A DNA stretch of 64,000 bases. Origin: a bacterium HR40 (GTDB lineage: Bacteria > Pseudomonadota > Alphaproteobacteria > Geminicoccales > Geminicoccaceae). The notes under the pieces are model-generated. The model saw only the letters and a program-made list of their open reading frames with translations, did not search any database and had not been told where the DNA came from. Both the position numbers and the translations under genes were made by a program. This document shows, in pieces, positions 25,043 through 33,407 of the stretch (the first letter of the stretch is position 1; each line of letters opens with the position of its first letter). The stretch covers positions 124,001 through 188,000 of the forward strand of contig BEIQ01000005.1 in the NCBI GenBank assembly GCA_002898275.1. The letters run 5' to 3'.

Positions 25043-26684
25043 AGGGAGCTTCTCCCCATCCTCCTTGCGCGCAGGCCTCCCCTCCCTCGCTCCGGGTGCC
25101 GGCGAACAGGTCGCGCAACTCCGCCATGCTCGCGATCTTTCCCTGCTCCAGCGGCAAGAGCCCGGGCAGCAGTCCGAGTCGCGCGCGCAAGACGGCGAGG
25201 CGTACCGGATCGCCGGCGAGAACATGGATCGGCACGGTCCGTCGGTGGTCGCCGGAAATGGCTGCCGCCGGCGGATGATCGCCGAGGATCAGGACCAGGG
25301 TACAGCGTTGCAAGATGCGCGCGGCAAAGGCGAAGGCGGCATCGAGACTGTAGCCGAGAGCCCGGCTGTAGGCGGCGCGCAGCCGTTCCGGCTGCCGCCA
25401 CAGCTCGGCTGCCGGCTCGGCCTCGGTCGAAAAACGCGCAAGGACGCGGCCGTCGCCCAGTTCCTCCCACGGCACGAGCTGGGGCACCGGGGTGAAGGGG
25501 GCATGGCTCGTGGCCAGCACGACGAGGGCGAAGAGGGGCGGCCGCAGAGGGCGAGTGGCACCGAACCATTCGCGGGCCAATACCGCGAGGGCGAACTGAT
25601 CGGGCACCGGGGCAAAACCGAAGGGTGGCCCGGCATAGCCGAAGGCAGGAGCCGGCAAGAAGGAGGCGAAGCCGAGACGCGCGCTCTCCGGCCACGGCCC
25701 GCCCACGGCCGGCATGGCGAGGAGGGTGCGGTGGCCGCTCCGCTGGAAGAGATGGGCCAGGGTCGAGCGGCGGTCTCGGTGCAGCAGGAGCTGCCAGGCC
25801 GACTCATGATCGATGGTCAGACCGGCGAGCAGGGTGGCGTGGGCGAGCCAGGACTGACCGCCGATGGTCGGCGATTCGAGAAGACCCGAGGCCGGGGCGA
25901 AACCGAGTCGGGCCAAGCGCTCCTGCCAGACCGCAAGGCGCGGGCGCAGCATCTCTGCGAAGGGGGAACGGTCGAGCGCCACCTGGCCGTAGGATTCGAC
26001 GAACAGGACGACGACATCGACGCCGACCCAGAGCCCCGGCAAGGTCGATGCAGGATGGAGGGGATCCTCGGCGATCGCCCGCTCGAGCCGGGCTCGGGCC
26101 TGTTGCAGCTCGCGGTAATGGCGAAGCTGCAGGAGCAGCCGTCCGATGCCGTCCGTGGCCACCACTCGCCAGTGGGGCGTGCCGGGGCCCAGAGCGGCGT
26201 CGAGGGCGAGGGCGGTAAGCCCGGCTGCCGCGAGCCGCCATGCCGCTCGGCGGTGGGAAGCTGACGGCAGGCGCGCCCAGCCGACCCCGAACCCCCAACA
26301 GAGGCCAGCCAGCAAGAGCAGCACCAGGAGGCCGAGGAGGAGGGCCAGAACGGGAAGCCAGCCTGGCACGCTGCCGAGACGGATGGCCTCGATGGCGATC
26401 GGCAGCAGCGGCAGATCCGCGGCAAGCCGCAGGGGTCTGCCGAATAGCTGGAAGACCAGGGCCTCGAGCAGGGCGAGGAGGAGCATCGGACCGAGCGACA
26501 GGACGGCGAGGAAACCCGCTATCCGGGCGCGCTGCGGCCCGCAGGCGAGGGCGAGAGCGGCGACGAGGATGAGCTCGAGCGGGGGTGCCCAGAACCATGG
26601 ATAGCGCAGGGCCGTCACGTCCATCGGCAGCGCGAGCAGGAGAGCGAGCGGCACCGTCGTCGCGAGGGGAAGCAAGCGTCTCAT
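25017..26684 (-). CDS. LTA synthase/sulfatase-like membrane phosphotransferase or hydrolase
   Basis: This is a 555-residue inner-membrane protein with five predicted helices in the first 170 residues and a periplasmic alkaline-phosphatase-fold domain. The metal-site segments VVVLFVESYG, ESPTIGGQSWLAHATLLAG (candidate nucleophile Thr/Ser), LATSHAPFTPV and LILGDHPP are in family order. Relatives transfer phosphoglycerol or phosphoethanolamine to lipids or glycans. The ATG overlaps the stop of the upstream CDP-alcohol phosphatidyltransferase gene, so the two work together, one probably making the phospholipid donor or acceptor. The exact reaction is unknown. Confidence 0.8.
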   Translation of the reverse strand: MRRLLPLATTVPLALLLALPMDVTALRYPWFWAPPLELILVAALALACGPQRARIAGFLAVLSLGPMLLLALLEALVFQLFGRPLRLAADLPLLPIAIEAIRLGSVPGWLPVLALLLGLLVLLLLAGLCWGFGVGWARLPSASHRRAAWRLAAAGLTALALDAALGPGTPHWRVVATDGIGRLLLQLRHYRELQQARARLERAIAEDPLHPASTLPGLWVGVDVVVLFVESYGQVALDRSPFAEMLRPRLAVWQERLARLGFAPASGLLESPTIGGQSWLAHATLLAGLTIDHESAWQLLLHRDRRSTLAHLFQRSGHRTLLAMPAVGGPWPESARLGFASFLPAPAFGYAGPPFGFAPVPDQFALAVLAREWFGATRPLRPPLFALVVLATSHAPFTPVPQLVPWEELGDGRVLARFSTEAEPAAELWRQPERLRAAYSRALGYSLDAAFAFAARILQRCTLVLILGDHPPAAAISGDHRRTVPIHVLAGDPVRLAVLRARLGLLPGLLPLEQGKIASMAELRDLFAGTRSEGGEACAQGGWGEAPSRGLAPGS

Positions 26685-27388
26685 CGACGGACGAGCAGGA
26701 GGAGGCTATCGACGGCGAACGACCAGAGGAGGATGAGAACCGCGAGCCCGGCGGGCAGGACAGCCGCGGGGATGGCAAGCGACGGCAGGAGAGCGGCTGT
26801 GAGCAGGGTCGCGGCGAGTCCACAGGCAAGGGCGCGCCGGCGACTCGGCGGGAGCGGGGCGGCGAGCGGCGCATAGAGCCGACCGGCCACGAGAAAGAGG
26901 GGACGCAGCGAGCCGGCGACGAGGACCCAGCAGCCGGTGCGGCCGGAAGTCCAGAGCAGCAGGCCGACCGCGAACAGGAAGGCGGCATCGGTCTCGAGAT
27001 CGAACCGGGCACCGAAGCGGCTGGTACAGTGGAACCGGCGGGCAATCCGGCCGTCGACGGCATCGAGCAGGAGGGCGAGAACGGCGATCCCGAAGAGGGA
27101 CCAGGAGCCGGCAGACGGCGTGCCGGTCGCTGCGGCGACGACGAGCAGGAGCACGCAGCCGAGACGGACGAGGGTGAGGCCGTTGGCCGGTCCGAAGGCG
27201 ATGTTCTCGGCCGACTGCCGGAAGACCAGGCCGATAGCAGCCAGGGCCGAGAGCCACGGCAGCCCCGAGGCCACAGGGTCGATGCCGGCCAATCGGGCGA
27301 GCGAGAAAAGGGGCCAAGAGAGGAGGAGCCCCACGACCACAGGCCGGAGCCCGGGATCCTGCACTATCCGTTTGGACTCTCGCCGCAT
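26681..27388 (-). CDS. CDP-alcohol phosphatidyltransferase family protein
   Basis: This is a 235-residue integral membrane enzyme with about six hydrophobic segments. The catalytic motif D-G-x2-A-R-x8-G-x3-D-x3-D is complete (it starts DGRIARRF and ends DLETD), so it should transfer a phosphatidyl group from CDP-diacylglycerol to an alcohol such as glycerol-phosphate, inositol or another polyol. It is not a close match to PgsA or PssA by eye. The ATG at 27388 is chosen; an upstream ATG would add 20 residues of Gly/Arg-rich sequence. Its stop overlaps the start of the sulfatase-like gene. Confidence 0.85.
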   Translation of the reverse strand: MRRESKRIVQDPGLRPVVVGLLLSWPLFSLARLAGIDPVASGLPWLSALAAIGLVFRQSAENIAFGPANGLTLVRLGCVLLLVVAAATGTPSAGSWSLFGIAVLALLLDAVDGRIARRFHCTSRFGARFDLETDAAFLFAVGLLLWTSGRTGCWVLVAGSLRPLFLVAGRLYAPLAAPLPPSRRRALACGLAATLLTAALLPSLAIPAAVLPAGLAVLILLWSFAVDSLLLLVRR

Positions 27389-27523
27389 GCCCTCAAGTCC
27401 TCTCCCGGCCTTCCCCTCCACCGATCCAGGTCGACCATGACCAGGCACTCGCCCTCCGGCAAGCCTTCACCATCCGGGATGGGCGCGGCATGCTCGGCGG
27501 CGGTCCTGCCGGAGGAGGTGGGA

Positions 27524-27958
27524 GTGCTCAAGGGGATCGATCCGCTGCTGTCACCGGAACTGCTTGCCATCCTTGCCGCCATGGGACACGGCGATGAGCT
27601 TGCCATCGTCGACGCCCATTTCCCGGCTGCCGCGTGTGCCCGCCGGCTCGTGCGCATTCCAGGTGCCGACAGCGAGCGCGTGCTCGCCGCGGTGCTGAGC
27701 CTCTTCCCCCTCGACAGCTTCGTCGCCGAGCCGGCGGTGCGCATGGAGGTGGTGGGCGATCCGGAAGCAGAGCCGCCGGTCTGTCGGGCCTTCCGCGAGC
27801 TGCTGGAGCAGGCCGAAGGCCGACCCGTGCCACTGGCTCGGCTCGAGCGGCACGCCTTCTATGCCCGCGCCCGCGAGGCGTTCGCGGTGGTGCAGACCGG
27901 CGAACGCCGCTTCTACGGGAACATCTTGCTGCGCAAGGGGGTGATCCCACTCCCCTGA
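27524..27958 (+). CDS. RbsD/FucU family sugar mutarotase (L-fucose mutarotase-like)
   Basis: This is a 144-residue protein that interconverts sugar anomers. The family pattern is clear: LKGIDPLLSPELLAILAAMG, then HGDELAIVDAHFPA with the catalytic His and Asp, and near the end ERHAFYARAREAFAVVQTGE and YGNILLRKGV. The GTG start at 27524 is fixed by GGAGGAGG five bases upstream and the conserved (M)LKGID beginning. It ends three bases from the convergent FAH-family gene, a likely partner in deoxy-sugar catabolism. Confidence 0.9.
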   Translation: MLKGIDPLLSPELLAILAAMGHGDELAIVDAHFPAAACARRLVRIPGADSERVLAAVLSLFPLDSFVAEPAVRMEVVGDPEAEPPVCRAFRELLEQAEGRPVPLARLERHAFYARAREAFAVVQTGERRFYGNILLRKGVIPLP

Positions 27959-27961
27959 GGG

Positions 27962-28798
27962 TCAAGCGGCGACGGTCACGAGACGCTGTTCCCCGAGGCC
28001 GCGGATGCCGAGCCGCACCGTTTGACCGGGCCGCAAGAAGACGGGGGGCTTCTGACCGAGGCCGACGCCCGGAGGGGTACCGGTAGCGATGACATCCCCC
28101 GGCTCGAGGGTCATGAACCGAGAGAGATAGGCCACGAGGAACGGCACCTTGAAGATCATGGTGCGGGTGTTGCCATTCTGGTAGCGCCGGCCGTCGACCT
28201 CGAGCCAAAGGTCGAGATCGTTGGGGTCGGGCACCTCGTCCCGGGTCACCAGCCATGGACCGAGGGGAGCGAACGTGTCGTGACTCTTGCCCTTGCTCCA
28301 CTGCCCGCAATGGTTCATCTGGAAGTCGCGCTCGGAAACATCGTTAATGACGCAATATCCTGCGATGTAATCGAAGGCGTCTTTCTCTTCGACGTACTTG
28401 GCACGCCGGCCGATGACCACCGCGAGCTCGACTTCCCAGTCGGTCTGGGTCGAGCCTCTCGGGATCTCGATGACGTCGTAGGGGCCAGTGATCGCACTGG
28501 TGGCCTTCATGAACAGGATCGGCTCCTCTGGCACCTTGGCCCCGGTTTCGGCGGCATGGTCGGAATAGTTGAGACCGATCGCCATGATCTTCCCCACCCG
28601 GGCCAGGCAAGGGCCGATCCGCGGCGACCCCTCGACGAGGGGCAAGGAGTCGGGATCGAGGGCTCGCAGCTCGTCGAGCCGCTGCAGTGCCCGGCCGTCG
28701 AGGTCGGAGACGTGGCCGGAGAGATCGCGGATGCGGCCGCGAGCATCGAGCAACCCGGGCTTCTCGCGGCCGGGTTCACCGTAGCGCAGCAGTTTCAT
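27962..28798 (-). CDS. Fumarylacetoacetate hydrolase family protein (2,4-diketo-3-deoxy-L-fuconate hydrolase-like)
   Basis: This is a 278-residue hydrolase. It begins MKLLRYGEPGREKPGLLD, with an N-terminal cap and the FAH fold containing AIGLNYSDHAAE, the metal ligands in DWEVELAVVIG and YCVINDVSERDFQ, and GDVIATGTPPGVG. Proteins with this exact opening are common in the non-phosphorylating L-fucose/L-rhamnose routes, cleaving a diketo acid. The adjacent convergent FucU-type gene supports this, though the two are on opposite strands and no dehydratase is present. Other acylpyruvase roles are possible. Confidence 0.87.
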   Translation of the reverse strand: MKLLRYGEPGREKPGLLDARGRIRDLSGHVSDLDGRALQRLDELRALDPDSLPLVEGSPRIGPCLARVGKIMAIGLNYSDHAAETGAKVPEEPILFMKATSAITGPYDVIEIPRGSTQTDWEVELAVVIGRRAKYVEEKDAFDYIAGYCVINDVSERDFQMNHCGQWSKGKSHDTFAPLGPWLVTRDEVPDPNDLDLWLEVDGRRYQNGNTRTMIFKVPFLVAYLSRFMTLEPGDVIATGTPPGVGLGQKPPVFLRPGQTVRLGIRGLGEQRLVTVAA

Positions 28799-29397
28799 GG
28801 CACTCCCCCGTTGGCGTGAGCTGTCGCGGGCGGCAACCAACACCGGTCGCCAGCCCCGCGCAAGAGTCGGGAGGGGAGACGGGGCTGGCCGTCCCCTCTC
28901 CGGGAGTCCACCACCGGGGATTTCGGCGAGAGACGGGCAGCGCAGCGACGAGGCCCGAGCCGGGCCGGACTCGGCGAATCGCCCTGCCACCGCAAAGGGG
29001 TCGGGGTGAACGGCAAGCTCGCCGCCCCAGCGAGTCGAGAGCTGTCGGGGATGGGCAGCGGGACCACGGTCGCTTCCTCTCGTCGCTGGCGTTCTCTCGC
29101 CGGAAGCTCAGGCGATGCGCGCGGCTGTGCCTCGGGCGCGAGCCCGGGAAGGCCGACCCCTTGCCTCTTTGCCGTCGGCAGGTCCGGGCGCGGTCCGCTC
29201 TTGCCGCGCGCGGTTGCCTCCATCGCGGCCGGTCGCTGTGGAACGAGGTGGTGGGAGCGCCGCGGCGGCCGAGCTCGGGGGGGCCGGGCTCCGGTTATCC
29301 GGGACGCGGCCCGTGGCAGATCGGGAGGAGTGGGAGGGAAGGATTCATCCTGCGAGGCCTCTCCGGTTCGCCATCTGCGGATCTCGTGGTCTCGCTC
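28799..29397. other. Intergenic stretch without a convincing gene
   Basis: About 600 bp between the FAH-family and DUF1330 genes. Long open frames on both strands are Arg/Gly/Ser-rich shadows without start sites or domains. No hairpin with a T-tract, tRNA or repeat was seen. The promoter of the FAH-family gene must lie at its left end, but no clear -35/-10 pair was found. Confidence 0.5.
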
Positions 29398-29685
29398 TCA
29401 CTCGATCCCGTCGAGCAACACGACGCGGCTTTGCGCGGCGGCGTGGCGCAGTTCCGCGAGCTCGCGATATTCCGGCGACTGCCAGAAACGACGAGCGGCC
29501 TCGCGGCTTGGAAAGGCGATCACCACGAGACGCCCGGCACCCCGGCCCTCGAGCCATTCGGGTGCGCCGCCACGCACGAGGAAGCGGCCACCGAAGCGGG
29601 CCACGAGCTCTGGCGTGCGAGCCCGGTAGCGTTCGTAGGTCGTGGCATCGTGGATGTCGATTTCGGCGAGGAGATAGGCCGTCAC
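29398..29685 (-). CDS. DUF1330 domain-containing protein
   Basis: This is a 95-residue protein of the DUF1330 family (ferredoxin-like fold dimer), recognised by TAYLLAEIDIHDATTYERYR, FLVRGGAPEWLEG and VVIAFPSREAARRFWQSPEY. The biochemical role is unknown. The GTG start has AGAGGGA just upstream, inside the end of the GGDEF/EAL gene, from which it is separated by eight bases, so the two are co-transcribed. Confidence 0.88.
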   Translation of the reverse strand: MTAYLLAEIDIHDATTYERYRARTPELVARFGGRFLVRGGAPEWLEGRGAGRLVVIAFPSREAARRFWQSPEYRELAELRHAAAQSRVVLLDGIE

Positions 29686-29693
29686 TGTCCCTC

Positions 29694-32213
29694 TCAGGTC
29701 CGTCCGACCTTTTTCTGCCCGAAACGCGCAGCCGGTACCAGGGGAAGGGAGGAGCGGCTCTCGCTCGACCGCGAGTGCCTCGCCTGGCCGGCGACCGGCG
29801 AGATTGACCGGGCCGGACCGCTTTCCGTCTCGACCTTCTGCCGCCAGACCTGCGGATCCCAGCGCTCGAGCCAGTCGGCAAACGCTGCCAGCGGCATCGG
29901 TCGGGCGATCCCGTAACCCTGGGCGAGATCGCAACCCTCGGCGAGGAGAATGGCGGATTGGGTCGCCGTCTCCAGGCCCTCGGCCAAGACCTCCATACCC
30001 AGACCGTGACCGAGGGCGATGATCGCCCGCACGAGGGTGCGGTGCCGCGAATCGGTATCGAGGTCGGCGATGAAGGCCCGATCGATCTTCACCTGGTCGA
30101 AGGGCAGATCGGCGAGATAGGAGAGGCTCGCATAGCCGGTGCCGAAATCGTCGAGGGCGAGAGCGACACCGAGGGCGTGCAGGTCGCCGAGCAGCCGTCG
30201 GCCGAGGGAGCGGTCGTCGACCACTGCACTCTCGGTGATCTCGAGTTCGAGCCGCGAAGGGGGAAGGGCGTATTTGGTGAGCAGCCCGCTCACCAACTGC
30301 GGCAGATTCACTCGCGTGACATGCGCCGCTGAGACATTGACCGCAAGCCGCGGCAGCCGCTCCACTGGCAGACCACATCCGGCAAGCCAGGCACAGGCCC
30401 GCTCGAGGACCCAGGCGTCGAGCTCGAAGATGAGCCCCGTCGCTTCCGCCACCGGCACGAACTCGGCGGGCAGAACCGGTTCGCGCTCGATGGGATCGAA
30501 CCAGCGCAGCAGCACTTCGGCGCCGCGTACCCGACCGTCGACGAGCCCGATCTGCGGCTGCACCACGAGCTCGAACTCCTCTCGTTCCAGCGCCCGCTCG
30601 AGCCGCTGCCGGAGGCCCGTCTGACGCCGACGGGTGAGTTCGAGCTCGGGCTCGTAGAGGAGGATCTGTCCCGGCCCGCGTCGCTTGGCGAGATCGAGGG
30701 CCAACTCGGCGCGGGCGAGGAGAATGTCTCGGCTGCGTCCGTGCGAGGGGAAGAGCGCGCCGGCCAGGGTGGCGCGCGGATGGACGATGCGACCGGGGCA
30801 GGGGTGAGGTTGTTCGAGGATGGCAGCGAGGCGGCCGAGGAAGGCGAGACAGCTCTCGACCTCGGCGATTCCTGGCACGAGCAAGGCGAATTCGTCGCCT
30901 CCGAGGCGGAATACGAGATCGCCCGGACGGACAGTGCTCTGCAGCCGGTCGGCCACCGTCACCAGCAGCCGGTCGCCTTCGCCGTGGCCGAAGCGGTTGT
31001 TGAATTCCGACAGGTCGTCGACGTCGACGAGCACGAGGGCGAAGGGTTCGCCCCACAGCAGCCGGGCATCCACCTCGTGCTCGAGCAGCCTTCGGTTACC
31101 GAGGCCGGTGAGGGGGTCGTGCAGCTCGAGATGGGCGATCTCCGCCGCGGCTCGTCTCTCGGCGGTGACATCGAGCAAGGTGAGCAACAGCCCTCCATCC
31201 CCTTCGAGCGCCAGCGGAGTCGCCACGGCGATCAGGCTCAATCCCGTATTCTCGCTGCCGGCCGGATCCGGCAGTTCGACCTCGAGCGAAAGCGAGCCGG
31301 CGACACCATCGGCATGGAGCAGCCGGCGGATGACGGTGGTCGCCGCCGCCGGCAGGGAAGCGAGATCGGGCTCGCCACCGAAGAACCGCCGACAGGCCGG
31401 ATTGGCATAGACGGTCCGACCCGCGGCATCGAGTTGCCAAATGCCGACCGGTGCATGTTCGGCCAGGAGGCGGAAGCGGGCCTCGCTCCGCTCGAGGGCC
31501 AAGCGGTTGCGCTCGAGCTCGGTGACATCGACCCGAAGCCCGACCCTCCCGCCCTCGGGGGTGCGGTGCTCGCTCACCCGCAGGATCCGTCCATCCCGCA
31601 GCAGCTGCAACAGCGGACGGCCATCGGCCCGCTCGTGCAGCGCCAGCCGTCGGGCGATCCAGTCCTCCGGATCGGCGAGCGCCTCGACATATTCCCCCTG
31701 CTCTACCCCATAGCGGAGGAGATCGGCGAAGCGCACACCGGGGCGCATGAAGGGTGCGCTGCGCGGATAGACCTCACGATAGGCACGGTTGCAGAAAACG
31801 AGACGGTCTTCTGCATCGTAAAGGGCGAGGCCGTGCTCGAGATGGTCGAGGGCCTGCTCGAGCCGGAGACGTGCCGCCCGCTCCCGATCGCGGCCCCGCA
31901 CCGCGAGCACCAGCAGCGCCAGACAACAGGCGACCAGCAGCAAGACGAGAAGCGCCAGGGTGACGATGCCATCGATCAGGGTCTCCATCGCCGTCACCGG
32001 GACGACGGCCTCCGCCTCCGGGGATGAGAGACGGGCCGCACCCAGGGCCCGTTGCTGCCAGCCCTCCCGCACCGCGAGGAGGAACGAGAGCATGGCGACG
32101 ACGGCGGCCATCCCGCCACCGGCGAGGAGCCACGTTCGCAGGCTGCCCGTGCGGGTCCTCGGGGCCTTGCCCAGCCGCCGGGCGTACCGGTCCCCTCCTC
32201 CGTCCCGCGCCAT
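29694..32213 (-). CDS. Membrane PAS-GGDEF-EAL cyclic di-GMP regulator
   Basis: This is an 839-residue signalling protein. Two N-terminal membrane helices (about 28-48 and 76-98) flank a short periplasmic loop. Two PAS-like domains follow (about 110-215 and 222-340). The diguanylate cyclase domain has an intact GGDEF at 438-442, and the phosphodiesterase domain has EVL at 566-568 in place of EAL, with NVSAAH, LELEITES, DDFGTGYASLSYL and KIDRAFI intact. EVL is an accepted active variant, so both activities are possible; net direction is unknown. A Ser/Arg-rich tail of about 50 residues follows. The ATG at 32213 is the first start before TM1. Confidence 0.92.
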   Translation of the reverse strand: MARDGGGDRYARRLGKAPRTRTGSLRTWLLAGGGMAAVVAMLSFLLAVREGWQQRALGAARLSSPEAEAVVPVTAMETLIDGIVTLALLVLLLVACCLALLVLAVRGRDRERAARLRLEQALDHLEHGLALYDAEDRLVFCNRAYREVYPRSAPFMRPGVRFADLLRYGVEQGEYVEALADPEDWIARRLALHERADGRPLLQLLRDGRILRVSEHRTPEGGRVGLRVDVTELERNRLALERSEARFRLLAEHAPVGIWQLDAAGRTVYANPACRRFFGGEPDLASLPAAATTVIRRLLHADGVAGSLSLEVELPDPAGSENTGLSLIAVATPLALEGDGGLLLTLLDVTAERRAAAEIAHLELHDPLTGLGNRRLLEHEVDARLLWGEPFALVLVDVDDLSEFNNRFGHGEGDRLLVTVADRLQSTVRPGDLVFRLGGDEFALLVPGIAEVESCLAFLGRLAAILEQPHPCPGRIVHPRATLAGALFPSHGRSRDILLARAELALDLAKRRGPGQILLYEPELELTRRRQTGLRQRLERALEREEFELVVQPQIGLVDGRVRGAEVLLRWFDPIEREPVLPAEFVPVAEATGLIFELDAWVLERACAWLAGCGLPVERLPRLAVNVSAAHVTRVNLPQLVSGLLTKYALPPSRLELEITESAVVDDRSLGRRLLGDLHALGVALALDDFGTGYASLSYLADLPFDQVKIDRAFIADLDTDSRHRTLVRAIIALGHGLGMEVLAEGLETATQSAILLAEGCDLAQGYGIARPMPLAAFADWLERWDPQVWRQKVETESGPARSISPVAGQARHSRSSESRSSLPLVPAARFGQKKVGRT

Positions 32214-32304
32214 AGTGTCGATCCGCGCGACCAGCGGCAGGATTCCCCGAAAACTTGAAGATCCCGTTAATCCCGCGGCACCATGATGGCCCGGGACATC
32301 GCGG

Positions 32305-32333
32305 TTGACCGCCCTCCCGCGACCGCCTAGATG
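32305..32333 (+). promoter_or_regulatory. Probable sigma-70 promoter of tRNA-Ser
   Basis: TTGACC (32305-32310), a 17-bp spacer, and TAGATG (32328-32333) lie twelve bases before the tRNA 5' end. This is the same geometry as the promoters proposed for the other two tRNA genes here. Confidence 0.6.
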
Positions 32334-32345
32334 GGCGCTATCTAC

Positions 32346-32438
32346 GGAGACGTGGCCGAGTGGCTGAAGGCGGCGGTTTGCTAAACCGTTGTACGGTGAC
32401 AAGCCGTACCGAGGGTTCGAATCCCTCCGTCTCCGCCA
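32346..32438 (+). tRNA. tRNA-Ser (anticodon GCU)
   Basis: This is a 93-nt class II tRNA. The acceptor GGAGACG pairs with CGTCTCC, followed by discriminator G and encoded CCA. The anticodon stem-loop CGGTTTGCTAAACCG gives GCT. A long variable arm (TACGGTGACAAGCCGTA) is typical of serine. Confidence 0.97.
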
Positions 32439-32558
32439 GCCTGTTCCCGGGCCTGCCGGCCGCGGTCGCGGGAACCGCCGGAAGCAGGCGGTGGACCTCT
32501 CGGCGCTCCTGCCCCAGCCCGCCGTGATCGCGGTCGATTTCCCGTTTGGAAGGACCGC

Positions 32559-33407
32559 ATGAGCGTCCCGACCCGAGACCACCGTGCCACCCTCGGAGAT
32601 CTCCTCCGCCGGGTGCGGCAGGGTGGCCGCCTGGCCATGCTCGCCCTCTACGATGCCACCTTCGCCCACCTCGCCGAGGAGGCTGGGGTCGACGCTGTGC
32701 TCGTCGGCGATTCCCTTGCCCAGACCGTGCAGGGGCGGGAGTCCACCCTCGGCGTCGAGCTCGACGCCATCCTCTACCACCTCGCCTGTGTCGCTCGCGG
32801 TTGCCGGCGTCCGTTCCTGCTCGCCGATCTGCCATTCGGCAGTTTCGAGAGCTCGCCGGCTGCGGCTTTCGCCGCTGCCAGCCGCCTGCTCGCGGCCGGG
32901 GCGCAGATGGTCAAGATCGAGGGCGGTGCGCCCTGGGTGGTGGAAACGGTGCGCTTTCTCGTGGAACGCCACGTACCGGTGTGTGGCCACCTTGGCCTGA
33001 CCCCCCAGGCGATCCTCGAGCTCGGCGGCTATCGCGTGCAGGGACGGGCCCCGGAGGAGGCGAGGAGGCTCGTGGCGGCGGCACGCGACTTGGTGGCGGC
33101 GGGTATCCGCATGTTGGTGCTCGAGTGCGTACCTGACGATCTCGCCGCCCATCTCACCCGTAGCCTCGAGGGCGTCGCGGTCATCGGCATCGGCGCCGGC
33201 CCCGCCACCCATGGCCAGGTGCTCGTCGCCTACGACGCCCTCGGCCTGACGCCGCCGCCGCGGCCGCGCTTTGTCCGCGACTTCCTCGAGGGCGTCGGGG
33301 ATGCCCGCCTGGCCCTCGGTCGCTTCGTGCGCGCCGTCGCCGAGGGGAGCTTCCCGACGGTCGGCGAATCCTACGGCCCTTCCGGCCTCGACGATCTCGG
33401 GGCATGA
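32559..33407 (+). CDS. panB: 3-methyl-2-oxobutanoate hydroxymethyltransferase
   Basis: This is a 282-residue first enzyme of pantothenate synthesis, forming ketopantoate from 2-oxoisovalerate and methylene-tetrahydrofolate. Motifs are [19 protein letters not shown], the metal-binding [28 protein letters not shown] and [16 protein letters not shown]. In most PanB proteins the last reads GAGxxCDGQVLV, so THG is a variant. The ATG follows GGAAGGA. Its stop overlaps glgB as ATGA, which places a vitamin gene at the head of a glycogen operon. Confidence 0.93.
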   Translation: MSVPTRDHRATLGDLLRRVRQGGRLAMLALYDATFAHLAEEAGVDAVLVGDSLAQTVQGRESTLGVELDAILYHLACVARGCRRPFLLADLPFGSFESSPAAAFAAASRLLAAGAQMVKIEGGAPWVVETVRFLVERHVPVCGHLGLTPQAILELGGYRVQGRAPEEARRLVAAARDLVAAGIRMLVLECVPDDLAAHLTRSLEGVAVIGIGAGPATHGQVLVAYDALGLTPPPRPRFVRDFLEGVGDARLALGRFVRAVAEGSFPTVGESYGPSGLDDLGA

